From NCBI GenBank assembly GCA_018806985.1, contig JADANN010000362.1, positions 124,001 to 188,000 on the forward strand: DNA of 64,000 bases, written 5' to 3'. The translations under genes were made by a program, and so were the position numbers. Source of the DNA: Angiostrongylus vasorum. Taxonomy: Eukaryota > Nematoda > Chromadorea > Rhabditida > Metastrongylidae. Each line of letters starts with the position of its first letter. Within the stretch, counting starts at the first letter, position 1. Positions 1 to 11,800 of the stretch are shown here, piece after piece. The notes beneath the pieces were generated by a model. The model worked only from the letters and a program-made list of their open reading frames with translations. It did no database searches and was not told the origin of the DNA.

Positions 1-361
1 CAGTTCTAATGACAAAAATTAAATAAAAAACATTTATCACTTTCGATTTTCTATACGAAAACATTTGAACATTCAATAGGTGTGAAAGTGTTCTTTGTTG
101 TTTTGTCTATTGTTCAATTCATTTTACCCTATATTTTATTTCCATCTGAAAACATTTTTTTCTTCTTCGAAGGAAAACAATAAGGGTGACGTGAAACGAG
201 TATCTTTTTTAACTGCCTTAAGAATTGGATTCAGTTGATCGAAGATATTTCGCCACACTTCGTATGAATAACTTGAGTTATTTTCACAATGTAAATTCCA
301 TAATTGCACATAATGGCCAATTTTTTTCATAGTTAATGAGGATAAAAGGATAAAACTCTCA
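1..361. other. AT-rich flank, no gene seen
   Basis: AT-rich sequence with no convincing exon. Open frames here are short and lack splice context. It ends where a minus-strand SINE-A copy begins. Confidence 0.5.
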
Positions 362-618
362 GGGTTGATCCTACCCCTTAGGGATGCACAAAGCATTCGA
401 CTTCACTAAGCATTGTTGGAGGTGATTGAATGCATATCTGGCCTTTACAATGACTCACGGTGCCCTACCGATATATCGAGCCAGTGCTGCTATCCTCCCA
501 GACAGGTCTGGCACCAATTTGCCGAACCCGGAGGGATGGAAGGCTTGGTGGGCCATTAGCGCTGGAAGCGATCTCATTTTTTATTTGCAGGGCGCCGCCG
601 ACCACTGCCCCCCACACG
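362..618 (-). mobile_element. SINE-A copy 1 (tRNA-derived)
   Basis: This copy reads on the minus strand. The tRNA-like head lies near 600-618 and the conserved body runs down to 362. The body carries the family hallmarks: a stretch matching the dinucleotide-poor tRNA-unrelated region, and the tail motif that includes an attcgacttcact-type segment. The B-box region is degraded. It is named by comparison with about 20 other copies in this window. Confidence 0.8.
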
Positions 619-1039
619 TGCTGCTTTTTTCATGGTTGCTATAATTAATTGAGAAGTGGTTTTAACTGCCTAAAAAATGTTCGTGCTGTGATTTCAATGA
701 TCTCATCGCGAATCTAACCACTGGTGAACAGTTTGAGTTGGAGAAAAAACCTTTTAAAAAGGCGTTTACATAACTATGTAGTGGTTTTATTTCGTAAGCA
801 GTATATGTCAATGACACCTAGAATTCGCAAAATAAAGAGATCGACTGTGAATTCCTTAAAATTTAAATTTGTAGCTTTACTTGAACACCTTCTGGTAATG
901 GGAATACCGTGGTCGATTTCTATGAGAATGTGTTATTACTTGGGAAATTTAGTGAGACCTTTTTAAAAAAGAATGGCACTATATTACAAGAAAACTTTCG
1001 AAAGTCTGCCAAAAAAATTTGCCTTCAATGACTATGATA

Positions 1040-1042
<3 letters not shown>

Positions 1043-1085
<43 letters not shown>

Positions 1086-1112
1086 TAATAATAACAATAA
1101 TAATAACTCCCT
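1043..1112. repeat. (AAT)n trinucleotide microsatellite
   Basis: A run of about 20 AAT/AAC/GAT triplets that reads as poly-Asn in one frame. The flanks do not look coding, so it is called a microsatellite rather than a homopolymer-bearing protein. Confidence 0.9.
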
Positions 1113-1238
1113 TAAACTGTGGAACTATAAAGAAATGGAAGTAAGTCTCTTATGAGTTGAAAAATATGAGACAAACCCAAAACATTCAAACTTTTGTCAT
1201 TTTTTTCCTTGGCAGACATTGCTTTACTGTTAAGAAAA

Positions 1239-1525
1239 AAGTAGTCATAATCACATACATCAATCTATGAGAAGACGTGTCTTGTGCTGGTTGATGAAGT
1301 AGCCGAATTCAATGGATTTGTTGAAGGATCCTCACCTCTTCGTTGTCGCAGCCGCTGACGACGAAAGACGATCAAAGACGAAGTGATTATTTCAGAATCG
1401 TCATTAACGTCGTCTCATGCAAGGCTGCTGAAAGCAATAGAAAATGAAGACGAGGCGGTTGGGAGCGCACGCAGCAACGAAGTCGACGATGTCGATGACG
1501 ACGATGGCGACGATGACGTTTGGTG
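1239..1525 (+). CDS. Candidate acidic C-terminal exon pair, unknown protein
   Basis: An open frame without a start codon runs across this interval and ends in a highly acidic tail (VDDVDDDDGDDDVW then stop at about 1525). The frame is broken once by TGA near 1351. A 56-base intron with GT near 1342 and a TTTCAG acceptor near 1397 would remove that stop and join the two open parts in phase (…SSPL / SSLTSSHARLLKAIENED…). The sequence therefore supports a terminal exon pair of a +-strand gene whose 5' part was not found. I recognise no domain. A chance open frame or a pseudogene fragment is possible. Confidence 0.35.
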
Positions 1526-1529
1526 AAGT

Positions 1530-2449
1530 GCTTAGTTCCACACCACTCCTCTTCCGGTCAGATGTTCGTTCCACTTCGTTTATTAAAGGTTGCAAACAAC
1601 GAAAGACCATTTGGCCTACGCTGCCTAGTTTATGTCTAGTGGCTTTCATATAAGAAGTAGGAATCAATTGAATTTCCGCTAGTAAATTCCTCTAAAATCC
1701 TCTAGAAACTGCCTTAAATTGAAATTAGTCAGATAGAGTGCATTCCACTATAATATTAGAGTAGAAAAAAGTTAGAACCTTGAAGAATCCTCCCTGCCCC
1801 CTTTAAACCCTCCAACAAGTTAAAAAAAAAGAATGAGTAGAAAGGAAAGAAGGACATGGAATGCTACAGAATACTTACTAAGCCGACGTAAATTCTGTCA
1901 AAAATTCAAAGCAAACTGATTTTATCCTGAACTCCATGTGAACCTGCAAAAATTCGATGGCGCTGCTCTTAGCTGATCCGGTCATTAACTCTCCTTCTTT
2001 GATTTCTTTTGAGAAATGAATTTCTTCGAAAATATTGTTCAACTACTCTGTTTAATTACTAGCTCTCAAATTTTAACCTATTCGCGAAAATTTTACCCAT
2101 TTATGGTTTGTACATCATCTTAAATAATTTGGCTTTCAACACTTAAGCACATATAATTCAGCTCTTAACTTCATTGATTAAAACGAAATCATCAAAAACT
2201 ATAGCCCAAATCTAGTTGATCGATGACAACGAAGTGTTACTCATCTAAAGCTAATAAGTCTTTGCCCTTCATTACCTTTAAGACACCAATTTTCTTGAAT
2301 GTTTGTAATCAGTTCTTCCAGGAAATATTTCTGAAGTATCAGCTATGCAATTTTTTTGTTTTAATGCTTGCTTTTCTAATAATATTCCACTGAGCCATTA
2401 TAAAGCAGCAGAAGATCATTCAACCCCAAGATGGTTGAGTCCGTATTTT
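1530..2449. other. Gene-free stretch, nothing recognised
   Basis: AT-rich sequence with no supported exon, tRNA or repeat family member. Confidence 0.4.
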
Positions 2450-2640
2450 TACCATGCAATCACTTTTGAGTGCGTATCGATGTTTAAAGGCAGTGTTCTC
2501 ATTTAGCGAGACAAGGTCGTTACCAATTTTCAGACTCCCCACAGACATAAAGCATTATTTATCGAGGTGTGTAATCGAACCCAAGAGGACGTGTGTATTG
2601 CAGCTCACCAGTAACCGCTGCACTATGGGCGCCAAACTTG
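2450..2640 (-). mobile_element. SINE-A, old diverged copy
   Basis: On the minus strand a tRNA-like head with box A (TAGTGCAGCGG) and box B (GGTTCGATTAC) lies near 2570-2635. It is followed by a body that aligns, with many mismatches, to the SINE-A segment around the conserved aaattggt and atagcagcact motifs. The internal promoter is better preserved than the body. Confidence 0.6.
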
Positions 2641-5600
2641 TGGATACCTACACGTGTTTAGAGAAAGGGAGAAAGAAAGATGAGATGAAACTAGAGATAA
2701 AATGAAATTTCCGCTTACGGAACATCGCCAAATGACAAGATACCTGCAAGGCCAGTATTCTATTGAACAGATATAAACCTTTTTAGTGAAAAAAAAGTTT
2801 AAGAAAGAGATTACTGAACCGATTCTAACAATTTTTTTAATTTTCACAAGAATCGAATCGAACATGTTTACCGGCGGTGTTTTTTTTTCAACCAGTGGCA
2901 ACCATTTTCGTTCGAAGATGTTCTGCGTAACCAATCGCCACAGTTAATGGATTAAACCAAAAATTGCAACAAGCTCTCTACTTAATAGTACTTCTGTTAC
3001 ATAAAGAATCAATAAGTTCTATAGTTTACGAGTTTTAAACTACTTATGTAACATAGATAGAGCCATACTTTTCCATAATCATGAGAGTGCGTGCACACTG
3101 AAACTTGCTATATTTTCTCATAAGCTTCAGATTTAAACTTTGATGGCTTGCGATTTTTATTAAAACTCTTTTTCACCGTTGAACCATTGATACTAGCTAT
3201 CGCGTCCTTCGAGCACCTAATCCTTCCGTAGGAGCGCTAGGGCATTTAGTTTAAGTGCTTCAGCAAAGGCAAAATAAGGTGCGAAATCTGCCTCAATCTG
3301 GACAATTGATCCGTAGATGATGACGGTAGCACACCGTACGGTGAACGCGCAACGTGAGATATGCACTCAGTATGTCATCCATAGCTCTATCAACTATAAT
3401 ATACACTCTGTAAGTTATCACAAAGTGGGATATTATTTTAGGTTCTACAATCTGGCCAACCACAACAGTTTCTGTGTGCTAGTGTCGGCTCAGCATCAGT
3501 GAATTTCTTCTACTTTATCAGCATAGACAGAGCTTTTGAGAATGTCATTGCGATGTGCGCAGTGAAAACGCCATCCGTCACGCGTTTTGACTCAAAAATC
3601 TTTTAACTATACTAAGAGTCGATCCATAGAATCAAATTCTGATGTAATTTGTCTTCTACGACCAACACAATATGATTTTCTTGTAATAGCTGCAGCTAAA
3701 TCAGGTCAGCAACAGCAGCCGCCATTCAGAGCAGTACCTCGATCTCATTACCGCAGTGACAATTCAGACTCCGATTTTTCATGACAGTGTTTAGCCTCAT
3801 CACCTTGCAAGTAACTAAAGTAGGGTGGAAGTTAGAACCCTATTCATTCTGTGGCCCACACATATAATCCTTATAGACTATTATTTGTTCTGGGCCTTGT
3901 AACATCAATTGTGAGTGCAAAAAACCACGACAACCTCGTAAAGTACTGGTCGATTTTTTTGAGCCGCGAACCTGTAAGCCGCAAACCTATAAGCCGAGCA
4001 TCAACAACCTCTAACGAGCGACACCAGATAACTCACCTGTTTATAAGTGGTGATGATTTGTTGGTCAAAAGAGTATCTTAAGAATTAGTAACTATGCAGA
4101 TCTATGGACTACGAATAATGTACACACCACATATGTGATTTCTATATGATGTTCTTTCAATTCCAATGATGGTTAGAATTGAAACTTCCAAAAACTTGGT
4201 AGAGAGACTTAAGTTTCCATATTTTCCAACAACGAAGCGACAACTTTTAAGAATACATTAGGGAACACCATCGTCTCATGCAGTGGACGAAATTTTGCTT
4301 GTTCACTTGCTTTCTTGTTCGAAATATTAGCCTTGAAGCAACAATGTGGAGGAAATATATGTCATGGACCCCAGAAAACCAAGATCTTACCCTGCTGAAA
4401 CAGGCGGAGCTTCTTATCGCCAAGGATTTGTGCTCTGCAATGGTTTTTGACTCAAGAACAAATGTGAGCTGAGATATCCTAGTTTGAACACGAATGTGAC
4501 CATCACGTTTGAACCAAATGCATTTTATGTAATGCATCTCGGGGTTTATGTGTTGAAGAAGTACATTCCGTCATAGATTTCCGTCATGAAAAGCTTTAAA
4601 AATACAGCGACACAATTGATAAAAGGAGCAACAACGTTTATAGCTACCCTTTTCTTCACTTGTTCATCCATCCATTTTTTCATTTTTCTGCTTACGTAGT
4701 TACTTCTCTGTGTTATTGACAGCAGTGTGATTTTAGTTGCTTGTATTCATGCACGCCGTGAATCAGAAGGCATTCCAATCCTTTTACATATTTTACTTTT
4801 CGTGTTATGCCAACTCATCCCGCACATTCCATCAACGCTCATTAACTTCATGGTGTGAATTTATGTTGTGTTTTTAGAAGGACTAAATCAGCACCACATC
4901 ACATGCACAACCTTCACCACTACGCTTTCACTTCAATTTCCTTCTTAGTAAAGTAGCTGGATAAATGGGGGAGCCAGTCATTCTTATCTCATCGCAATTT
5001 CCCGTCTATAAAGTTAATTTATTTCCTTCGATGATATGGTTTAAAAAAAGTCCTTATCTTTGCTGATTTTCGGCAATATCGACAAATCCAAAGCGCCTGA
5101 AAAAACTGTACAATATCTCTGCATCACTCGATCTGACTAGGTACGATCCAACAGTATCACATACATTGTAAAAAAGTAGCTGCTTGGTGGACACTCGATC
5201 GAATCATTGCGGCTCTGAGATGGAAGATGACACCGAAACGTCAGCCACAACAGAAAAACGGCACCAACGTCGTTAAAGCTTACCAATAAACAAAGACATT
5301 GGGAGCGGGTGTCGAAGCACTTAGAGATGCCCTGCAAATACACGTATTGTTGTAAAATCGATGGCGAGAACCAGGCTAACTTAACATTCCATTCCTCTAA
5401 GGCAAAAAATTGGTGGCAGGCTTGTCCACGACTATAATTCACTGACCTACTACATCTATGTGTCACAGCAGGTTATATGTTTTTATAAGTCATATATGTA
5501 TTAATTCACTTCTGCGGTGTTACGAGTGGAGTCGAATTCATGACGTAGCCCAAACAGGTTAATGATAGCCGAAGTCCTTATCCTGTATCCTCCTATCGCG

Positions 5601-5836
5601 AAAAATTCTTATTTTATCATCATAAATGTGTTTCAATGATGCGAACAAAGCGCTGTGTCGATATTTGTTCGATGAGAAATCGTTGGCTTAGGTAAATAAA
5701 GTAGAGTCTGTGCATGTCTGAATAGACACAGCCCAACGTGTGTTGTGTGTGTGTGCCTGTGCGCACCGTCTGGGCGCACTAAAGCCTGTAAGCTGGTAGT
5801 AACTTCAATACGATCATTATCAGCGAACTGTTGACG
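2641..5836. other. Gene-poor stretch upstream of the Ser/Pro-rich gene
   Basis: No complete gene was recognised. One segment (3693-3784) after a possible TGCAG acceptor reads as a Gln- and Ser-rich C-terminus (QQQQPP…SDNSDSDFS, then stop) and might be an orphan exon, but it has no supporting neighbours. Other open frames are short and lack splice signals. Confidence 0.3.
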
Positions 5837-8800
5837 ATGGCGACGAGACCACATCAGGACGACGAACATTTCGAAGTAAGTAGTAAAATTTACACTGTAC
5901 ATATATCTACTATACCTTAGACGCTTTTCTTTAGAAAAAAATTGCAACAATTGCCGAGTAAATAAAGAATAAAAAAAGGAGATTTAATAGAGAACTTTGT
6001 AATCTTGTTAGTCTTCTCGAATAAACGTTAGCACTGAAGAAATGTGCTCACGAAGTCTTTATTTTTACATTTGCCTTACAAACTTTGAAAGGTTTTTTGG
6101 CGCGAATTCTGCACAACAACGATAAAGCGGGCTTTCGAAAACTGCCGACGGTTTCCCCATTGTCTGTGCATTTGGGAAGCTAATGATTTTAGTGATTTTT
6201 TGGAACGGTTTTCATTCATGGCCGTAAGCATGTGCGCAATTTTTTACAAGATATCCCTTCAACTTTAATAATTCTACAGCTAAAATTGTCAAATCGTTCG
6301 TAGGGTACGAATTTTCGAAATTCCCAACGTTAAACGGATGGCCCAAAAAAATCAAACAAACTCTCAAGCCTCTCCCAATAAAATTTTGGGAACTTTACGC
6401 CAAAAAAGGTAGAAAAGGAAGTATCGTGAGCTCAATTAAATTGGAATTTATTCATAAAGGAACAACATAACTTGTACCTTGAAGACATTGATCCGCAGAT
6501 TCTATCTGTTTTAGATTCAATTTTAATTCAACTGATAAAGTTCAGTAGAGGAGGTGTGAATTGCTTAGTGATGCAATCTATTTGGAATCATGACGCTCGT
6601 TCAACCCTCTCCTCAACGCTCGCCTCCAATCCACTTGTGAATGCCTGAGCTCGGCTATCTTCAACTTTGGAAGGAGAATCGTCTCACCAGAACTTTACGA
6701 CATTCATAAAGAAAATGAAGTCCTCAATCAGTAGCTGGAAAAATAACAAGGGAAATATTCGAAGACCTTTATAGACGATGAATGCAAGGAAAACGAATCA
6801 AATGAAAGAAGTGCTGCGATGCGCACGTTTGATCTGATGCCGGGTCGTGCAGATAATAAAAATATATAAGTAAATCTAGTAAGAGCCTAGATATTCTGAA
6901 TTAAAACCTCCACTATTTTTTTCCCAAATGCGTTGTACTCAAAAGAGCGTTATGCATCAAGGTGAATGTTTTGTTATCGTATAAGGTGAAATCAACGCAT
7001 ATTATCACCAATATATTAAAGACCTGTCAGAAAACGGCTTGATGATCGACAAATTTCATGGCCTGCATCATAAACTAGCATCTTACAGGAAATCGGATCT
7101 GAAGAAGCACACACAATTGAAACATTCGAACGACGAATTGGTGCTACTCCGTATAGTGAGGTATAGAAGAGAACCATTTGTACTATCGTTAGCATTGTTT
7201 TTATTGTTTTTGCACTAAATTGTTTGTTGTTACTACTACATTTGTCGAAATGCGCTTACAATGGTGTTCTTAGAGGTGCTTTACAATGTGCAGATGATAG
7301 GTGGTTCGAATCAGCATCCAAGTCCAACGAAGCCCACCATCTCTCTGAGGTCGGCAAATTGGTAACGTTCTCGTCTGAGAGGATAGCAGCATTAACTTTC
7401 TGCATTGGTAGGCCGCCGTATGTCGTTGAATACGCCAAACACGCCAAATGTTCATTCTTTCACTTATGCGATACGAATCAACTCGAATGCATTGTACATC
7501 TTTAAGTGACTAATTAACAAAGAACGTTTCACCCTCCACTTTACGACGTGCTGCTTGTTACTGAAAACACAACGTTTGCACATCTATAGTACTGATTTTC
7601 AAGAACGCTGCTTTTCATCTTCAGATTTAGCAAACTACTATTATAATTTGCTCGGTAATTAATGTCCGACTTGCAGGCTCATTCTTCTTGTATTTTAGTA
7701 ACAGTTCTTTTAGAATGTTGTGGTACAATATGTCACTTTAAAGCGTTTTTATCTCAGTGCAAGCGAATTAGAATGCAATGAGACCGAACATGTTTTATCA
7801 AGTGCACTGTGCGGTCTTGATTTGCTTGCAGAAGAGCTCAGTGTAAGCACCTCGAGTGTTCCAGAGCATCTAAGTTTCGAGGTCGAAGAAGCTCGACAAA
7901 TGAGCGGAGCACGAATCGGAATTGGCCACGAGATTTTGTGGAGAAGGATTGGATCCTTTCTGTTGAGCAGTTCAATATACAACCGTTGCGGTTCTTAGTG
8001 CATCTCGTCGATTTTCTGGACGTTCTTCCCCGTGGTAATCGTTTCACCAGTACTCACGAAGCTGTCAAAAGAGCTGTGGGCGACCAAAAATACAGAACAA
8101 ACGGTGTAATTTCAGACTTGGTTAGAGACACCGGAGCTTTATCGCGATCCGTTCACAGAACCAATCGTCGCCAGTTATCATATAAGATCCTTCTCCATCT
8201 CCCGTCACAAAATTTTCAACGAAACCTGCTGTTTGAGCAAAAGAAACGCCGACGATACCTCAAAAAGAAATTTCTTTGAATGTTATTCAATTTTGCAGAA
8301 CTTCTTCGATTTCCCAGCTTTCTGTTGACTTTCAGAAAAAGTTTAGATGCTTACACGGATTTCTTCCGCAAGCTTTGCAACAGTTGTGCATGTATTTGCT
8401 TCTAGTACATTCTTCAATTCGTCGTCCTCGATAACACAAGGACGTCGACGACTTCCCCTCATCTTCAAATCCGCAACGACGAAATTTTTTCCATTCAGCG
8501 TTGCACTGTGCTTTCTTGTGTGCTTCCTGGCTCCATAGGTCATTAGTTTTTCGGTCTGTTTACGCTGCGTACTTCTGAATTTGAATTCGTGAAATACATT
8601 CTTTTTTTTGACTTATTATTTACTGCCTACTCTTTTTTTTTAGAGGCAGGGTATACGTTGCGAAATATAACTTTAGTGATGCTGAGATATTTGCAAAACT
8701 CTGGACCGCAGGTGCCTATGGTGGGGAACGAACGCGCTATTGTCCTTTCCGGGGAGTAGCGCGCTCACCACCACACCATGCGGGTCCTTCGTTTCGCCTT

Positions 8801-11800
8801 TTTTTTCTTGCGTCTGGGTTCGTCTGCTTTTTTTTTCTTTTTTTTTCTTTTTTTTTTTTTTTCTTTTTTTTCCTTTTTTTTTCCTTTTTTTTTCCTTTTT
8901 TTTCCTATATTTCGCAACGTATACCCTGCCTCTAAGAGTAGGCAGTAAATAATAAGTCAAATTTGTGATTATAACTGCAGCCTCAGCTTAACTGGGCTCG
9001 TTGCCGATTTGGGCCCCCCAGATCAATCCCGCTGACGGGTGATTGCTGATGGCAAAAGATCAATAGAACTAGCTGAGAGACAGGCGAAACGAAGGACCCG
9101 CATGGTGTGGTGGTGAGCGCGCTACTCCTCGGAAAGGACAATAGCGCGTTCGTTCCCCACCATAGGCACCTGCGGTCCAGAGTTTTGCAAATATCTCAGC
9201 ATCACTAAAGTTACATTCTTTTTATTTTTTCATTTGATCCGTCTTCACGTCTGCTATGTGGATCCCAGCACTTCTCAAATCCAATTCGTTCCCTCGCATC
9301 CATCGTCCCCGAAGGTCTTCCAAATTTTTATGTGTGGTTTCGCTTCCTGCTTGAGGATTTTCATTTCATTTTGAATGTTGTTGAATGCTGGTCGAGTGGT
9401 CGAGCAATTCTCCCTGGAGCCCTGCGATAGCCAGGCTGGAGCGTTCCCAGTTGGATTGCAGAGAGTGATGTCTTTCCAGACAAGTCCGGTACCAATTTCA
9501 CCATCCCGGAGAGATGAGAGGCTTGATTGGCCTGGAGCGGAATTGAACTAACAGCATGCTCCTGACGGTGGGCATCACTGCCACTGTGCTATCCGCCTCA
9601 TATTTATTTATGTGGTTATGACCTGCTCAATTCCACGCCGTCATAAAAACTCGCAGTTTTTCAAAGACCGACATGTCTTGGTTGTATTCAAGGTCTCGTT
9701 TTTTATAACATTCTTCTGAAGGTGTTGGATGAACAGATCGCACCTCGTCGACATTTCCAAGAAAGGAATCTGTCCTATACGCGACTAGAATGGTGAACTA
9801 ATCCTATGCTCCAAATCCAATGTGTATATGGTAGTTGTTTCAGTTTCTATTTGTCATCGACTCACTATTCAACCATGCAGTTTTTTCAAGTTTACACGTT
9901 TTTCATCGGAATAGTTTTTGTTTTAATCCCTACTTTATCCATTTTGATGTCGATTTTCAGCCTCAGACGCAATACTCAACTAATCAGTATACTGAGCGTC
10001 GAACATATGGACGGGATGAAAATGGCGATGTTATTGTGAGAATAGAGAAGAATGTAAGATTTAACACTTCTTGAATATATATGCCCATCTTTCCTTCCAA
10101 CGGTTTACCGCTTCATCGTGGCTGGGAGGTGTTCTTGGGTGGCTACGATGTAAACCAGAGGGATTCATCCCTCTGGCAGAGCCTACCAAGCTGAGAAGGA
10201 GTCCGTCGTTTCCATCAGAAACCTTAGCTAAGAGTAAACCAAGTACTAGGATTCACCACCGTCCTGGTATTAAAATCGCATGGGGACAAATCTCTCTCGA
10301 TCCACAAGGGCTGCGACTGCCTGTGGTGGTGAATACCTAGGGTAGACTTTGGCAATGCTCACCTCGGATTCCAGGGAACCAAAATGGCTTAACCAGCATA
10401 TCTCCGAAAAATGGAGATTGTGTTGGGGGTCCGCACAACCAGTGGGGACGGGCTATTCAAGTATCAAGTGTCAAGTATATACCTATCTTTCCCTACATTT
10501 CTGATTTCTAGCTGCGCAAATTTTTTTTGACAGCTGCCTGTGCTATCGGTTTTGCTATTGTAAGGATACCAAATAATTCCTGTGTCCTACAAGGAACTAT
10601 CCATTGTAATACTACAACTCACTACCAGCATGAACACTAGTAAAATCAGCGTTCGTCCCTGAAGCACACTAAAGCCGTCAGTGGGTTTCACTTGTTCGAA
10701 GAACAAGAATGTTAGCACACATTACAGAGTTATAGAAGAGACGTTACCCTACCGTTCTATGGATATGCATTTGAAACAGCACTGGACTTCCAGTCAAATT
10801 ACAGGTCATTGTTCTCTTTCAAGAGATGATTTTTCGCGTTTTTCCAAGTGCAATATAAAGCTTTTCTCGAGCGACGGTCGCCACAACGTCTGTGCTGCAT
10901 AGGCAATCTACTGATTACAAGAGATTTAGGAAAAGCGCTTTTGAGCCAAAATAAATCATCAGAATTAGAGTGATGAATTTAAACTTTGTACCAGTCGGTC
11001 GAGGAGCCACGTATGTACGTACACGTCTACATCGGTAGTTATGTATTAATTGTACTCAATAACACATGTTCTTCCAGCCATCGGATCCAATTCGTCCAGT
11101 ATCACCGGTTCGTCCAGTGAGTCCTATAGGCGATCACAGCTACGCTCACCTTCTAAAACCAATACAACCGCTCAATATTCCACGCATTGACGTCCATTCA
11201 GCGTCACCGTCCGACAGTCCTCGTCACGGTCAGTATACATTCCACTGTTTTCTTAGATGGAACATCAATTTTCTACTTTGAGCAATAGGTAATGAGTCCA
11301 TACGTTGCAGATCTATTCGTAAAATTTTTTAGATTTCCGCAAAAAATCTTCTACGCTTGTAGAAATCACCGATGTAAGACAGGGCTCTTACATAGTTTGA
11401 CATGACCTTATCCTAATCAAGTATTTCCGTAATCAAAAGCGGTGTCAACCAGGTGTTTAGGTATTGCACTAATGAAATCTCCAGAAAATAAGCGTTGGTT
11501 TTTGGACTCCTGGAATCTGTCCTTTTTCCATAACAAAGTGCAATCCAACCTATTCAATCACATTAAAATTTAAAACTTCTGTGGCTTACGAACCTTCTAA
11601 AGGCGTTTTCGACAATGCGTGTGCTTTTTTGAGTACCTCAACAAGTAGCTTTCGTGATGCTTGGAACGCAATAGTTCATGATTGAGTGGTCTAGTGAGCA
11701 TATGAGGTAAAGTTTAGTGAATAGGTCACTACATTTCTTTTTGCAATATTCATTCTACGACTGTGGATGTGCGTTTTCGTAGGGATTAATTTTTGAACAC

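Noticed and set aside
1043..1112. Poly-asparagine protein from the AAT tract
   Set aside because: The frame is open only because of the microsatellite; its flanks have no coding character or splice context.
7938..8279. 113-codon +-strand frame
   Set aside because: It is antisense to the mariner relic, whose conserved motifs are on the minus strand.
8740..8960. Poly-Phe or poly-Lys proteins
   Set aside because: These come from the T-rich tract of a MITE.
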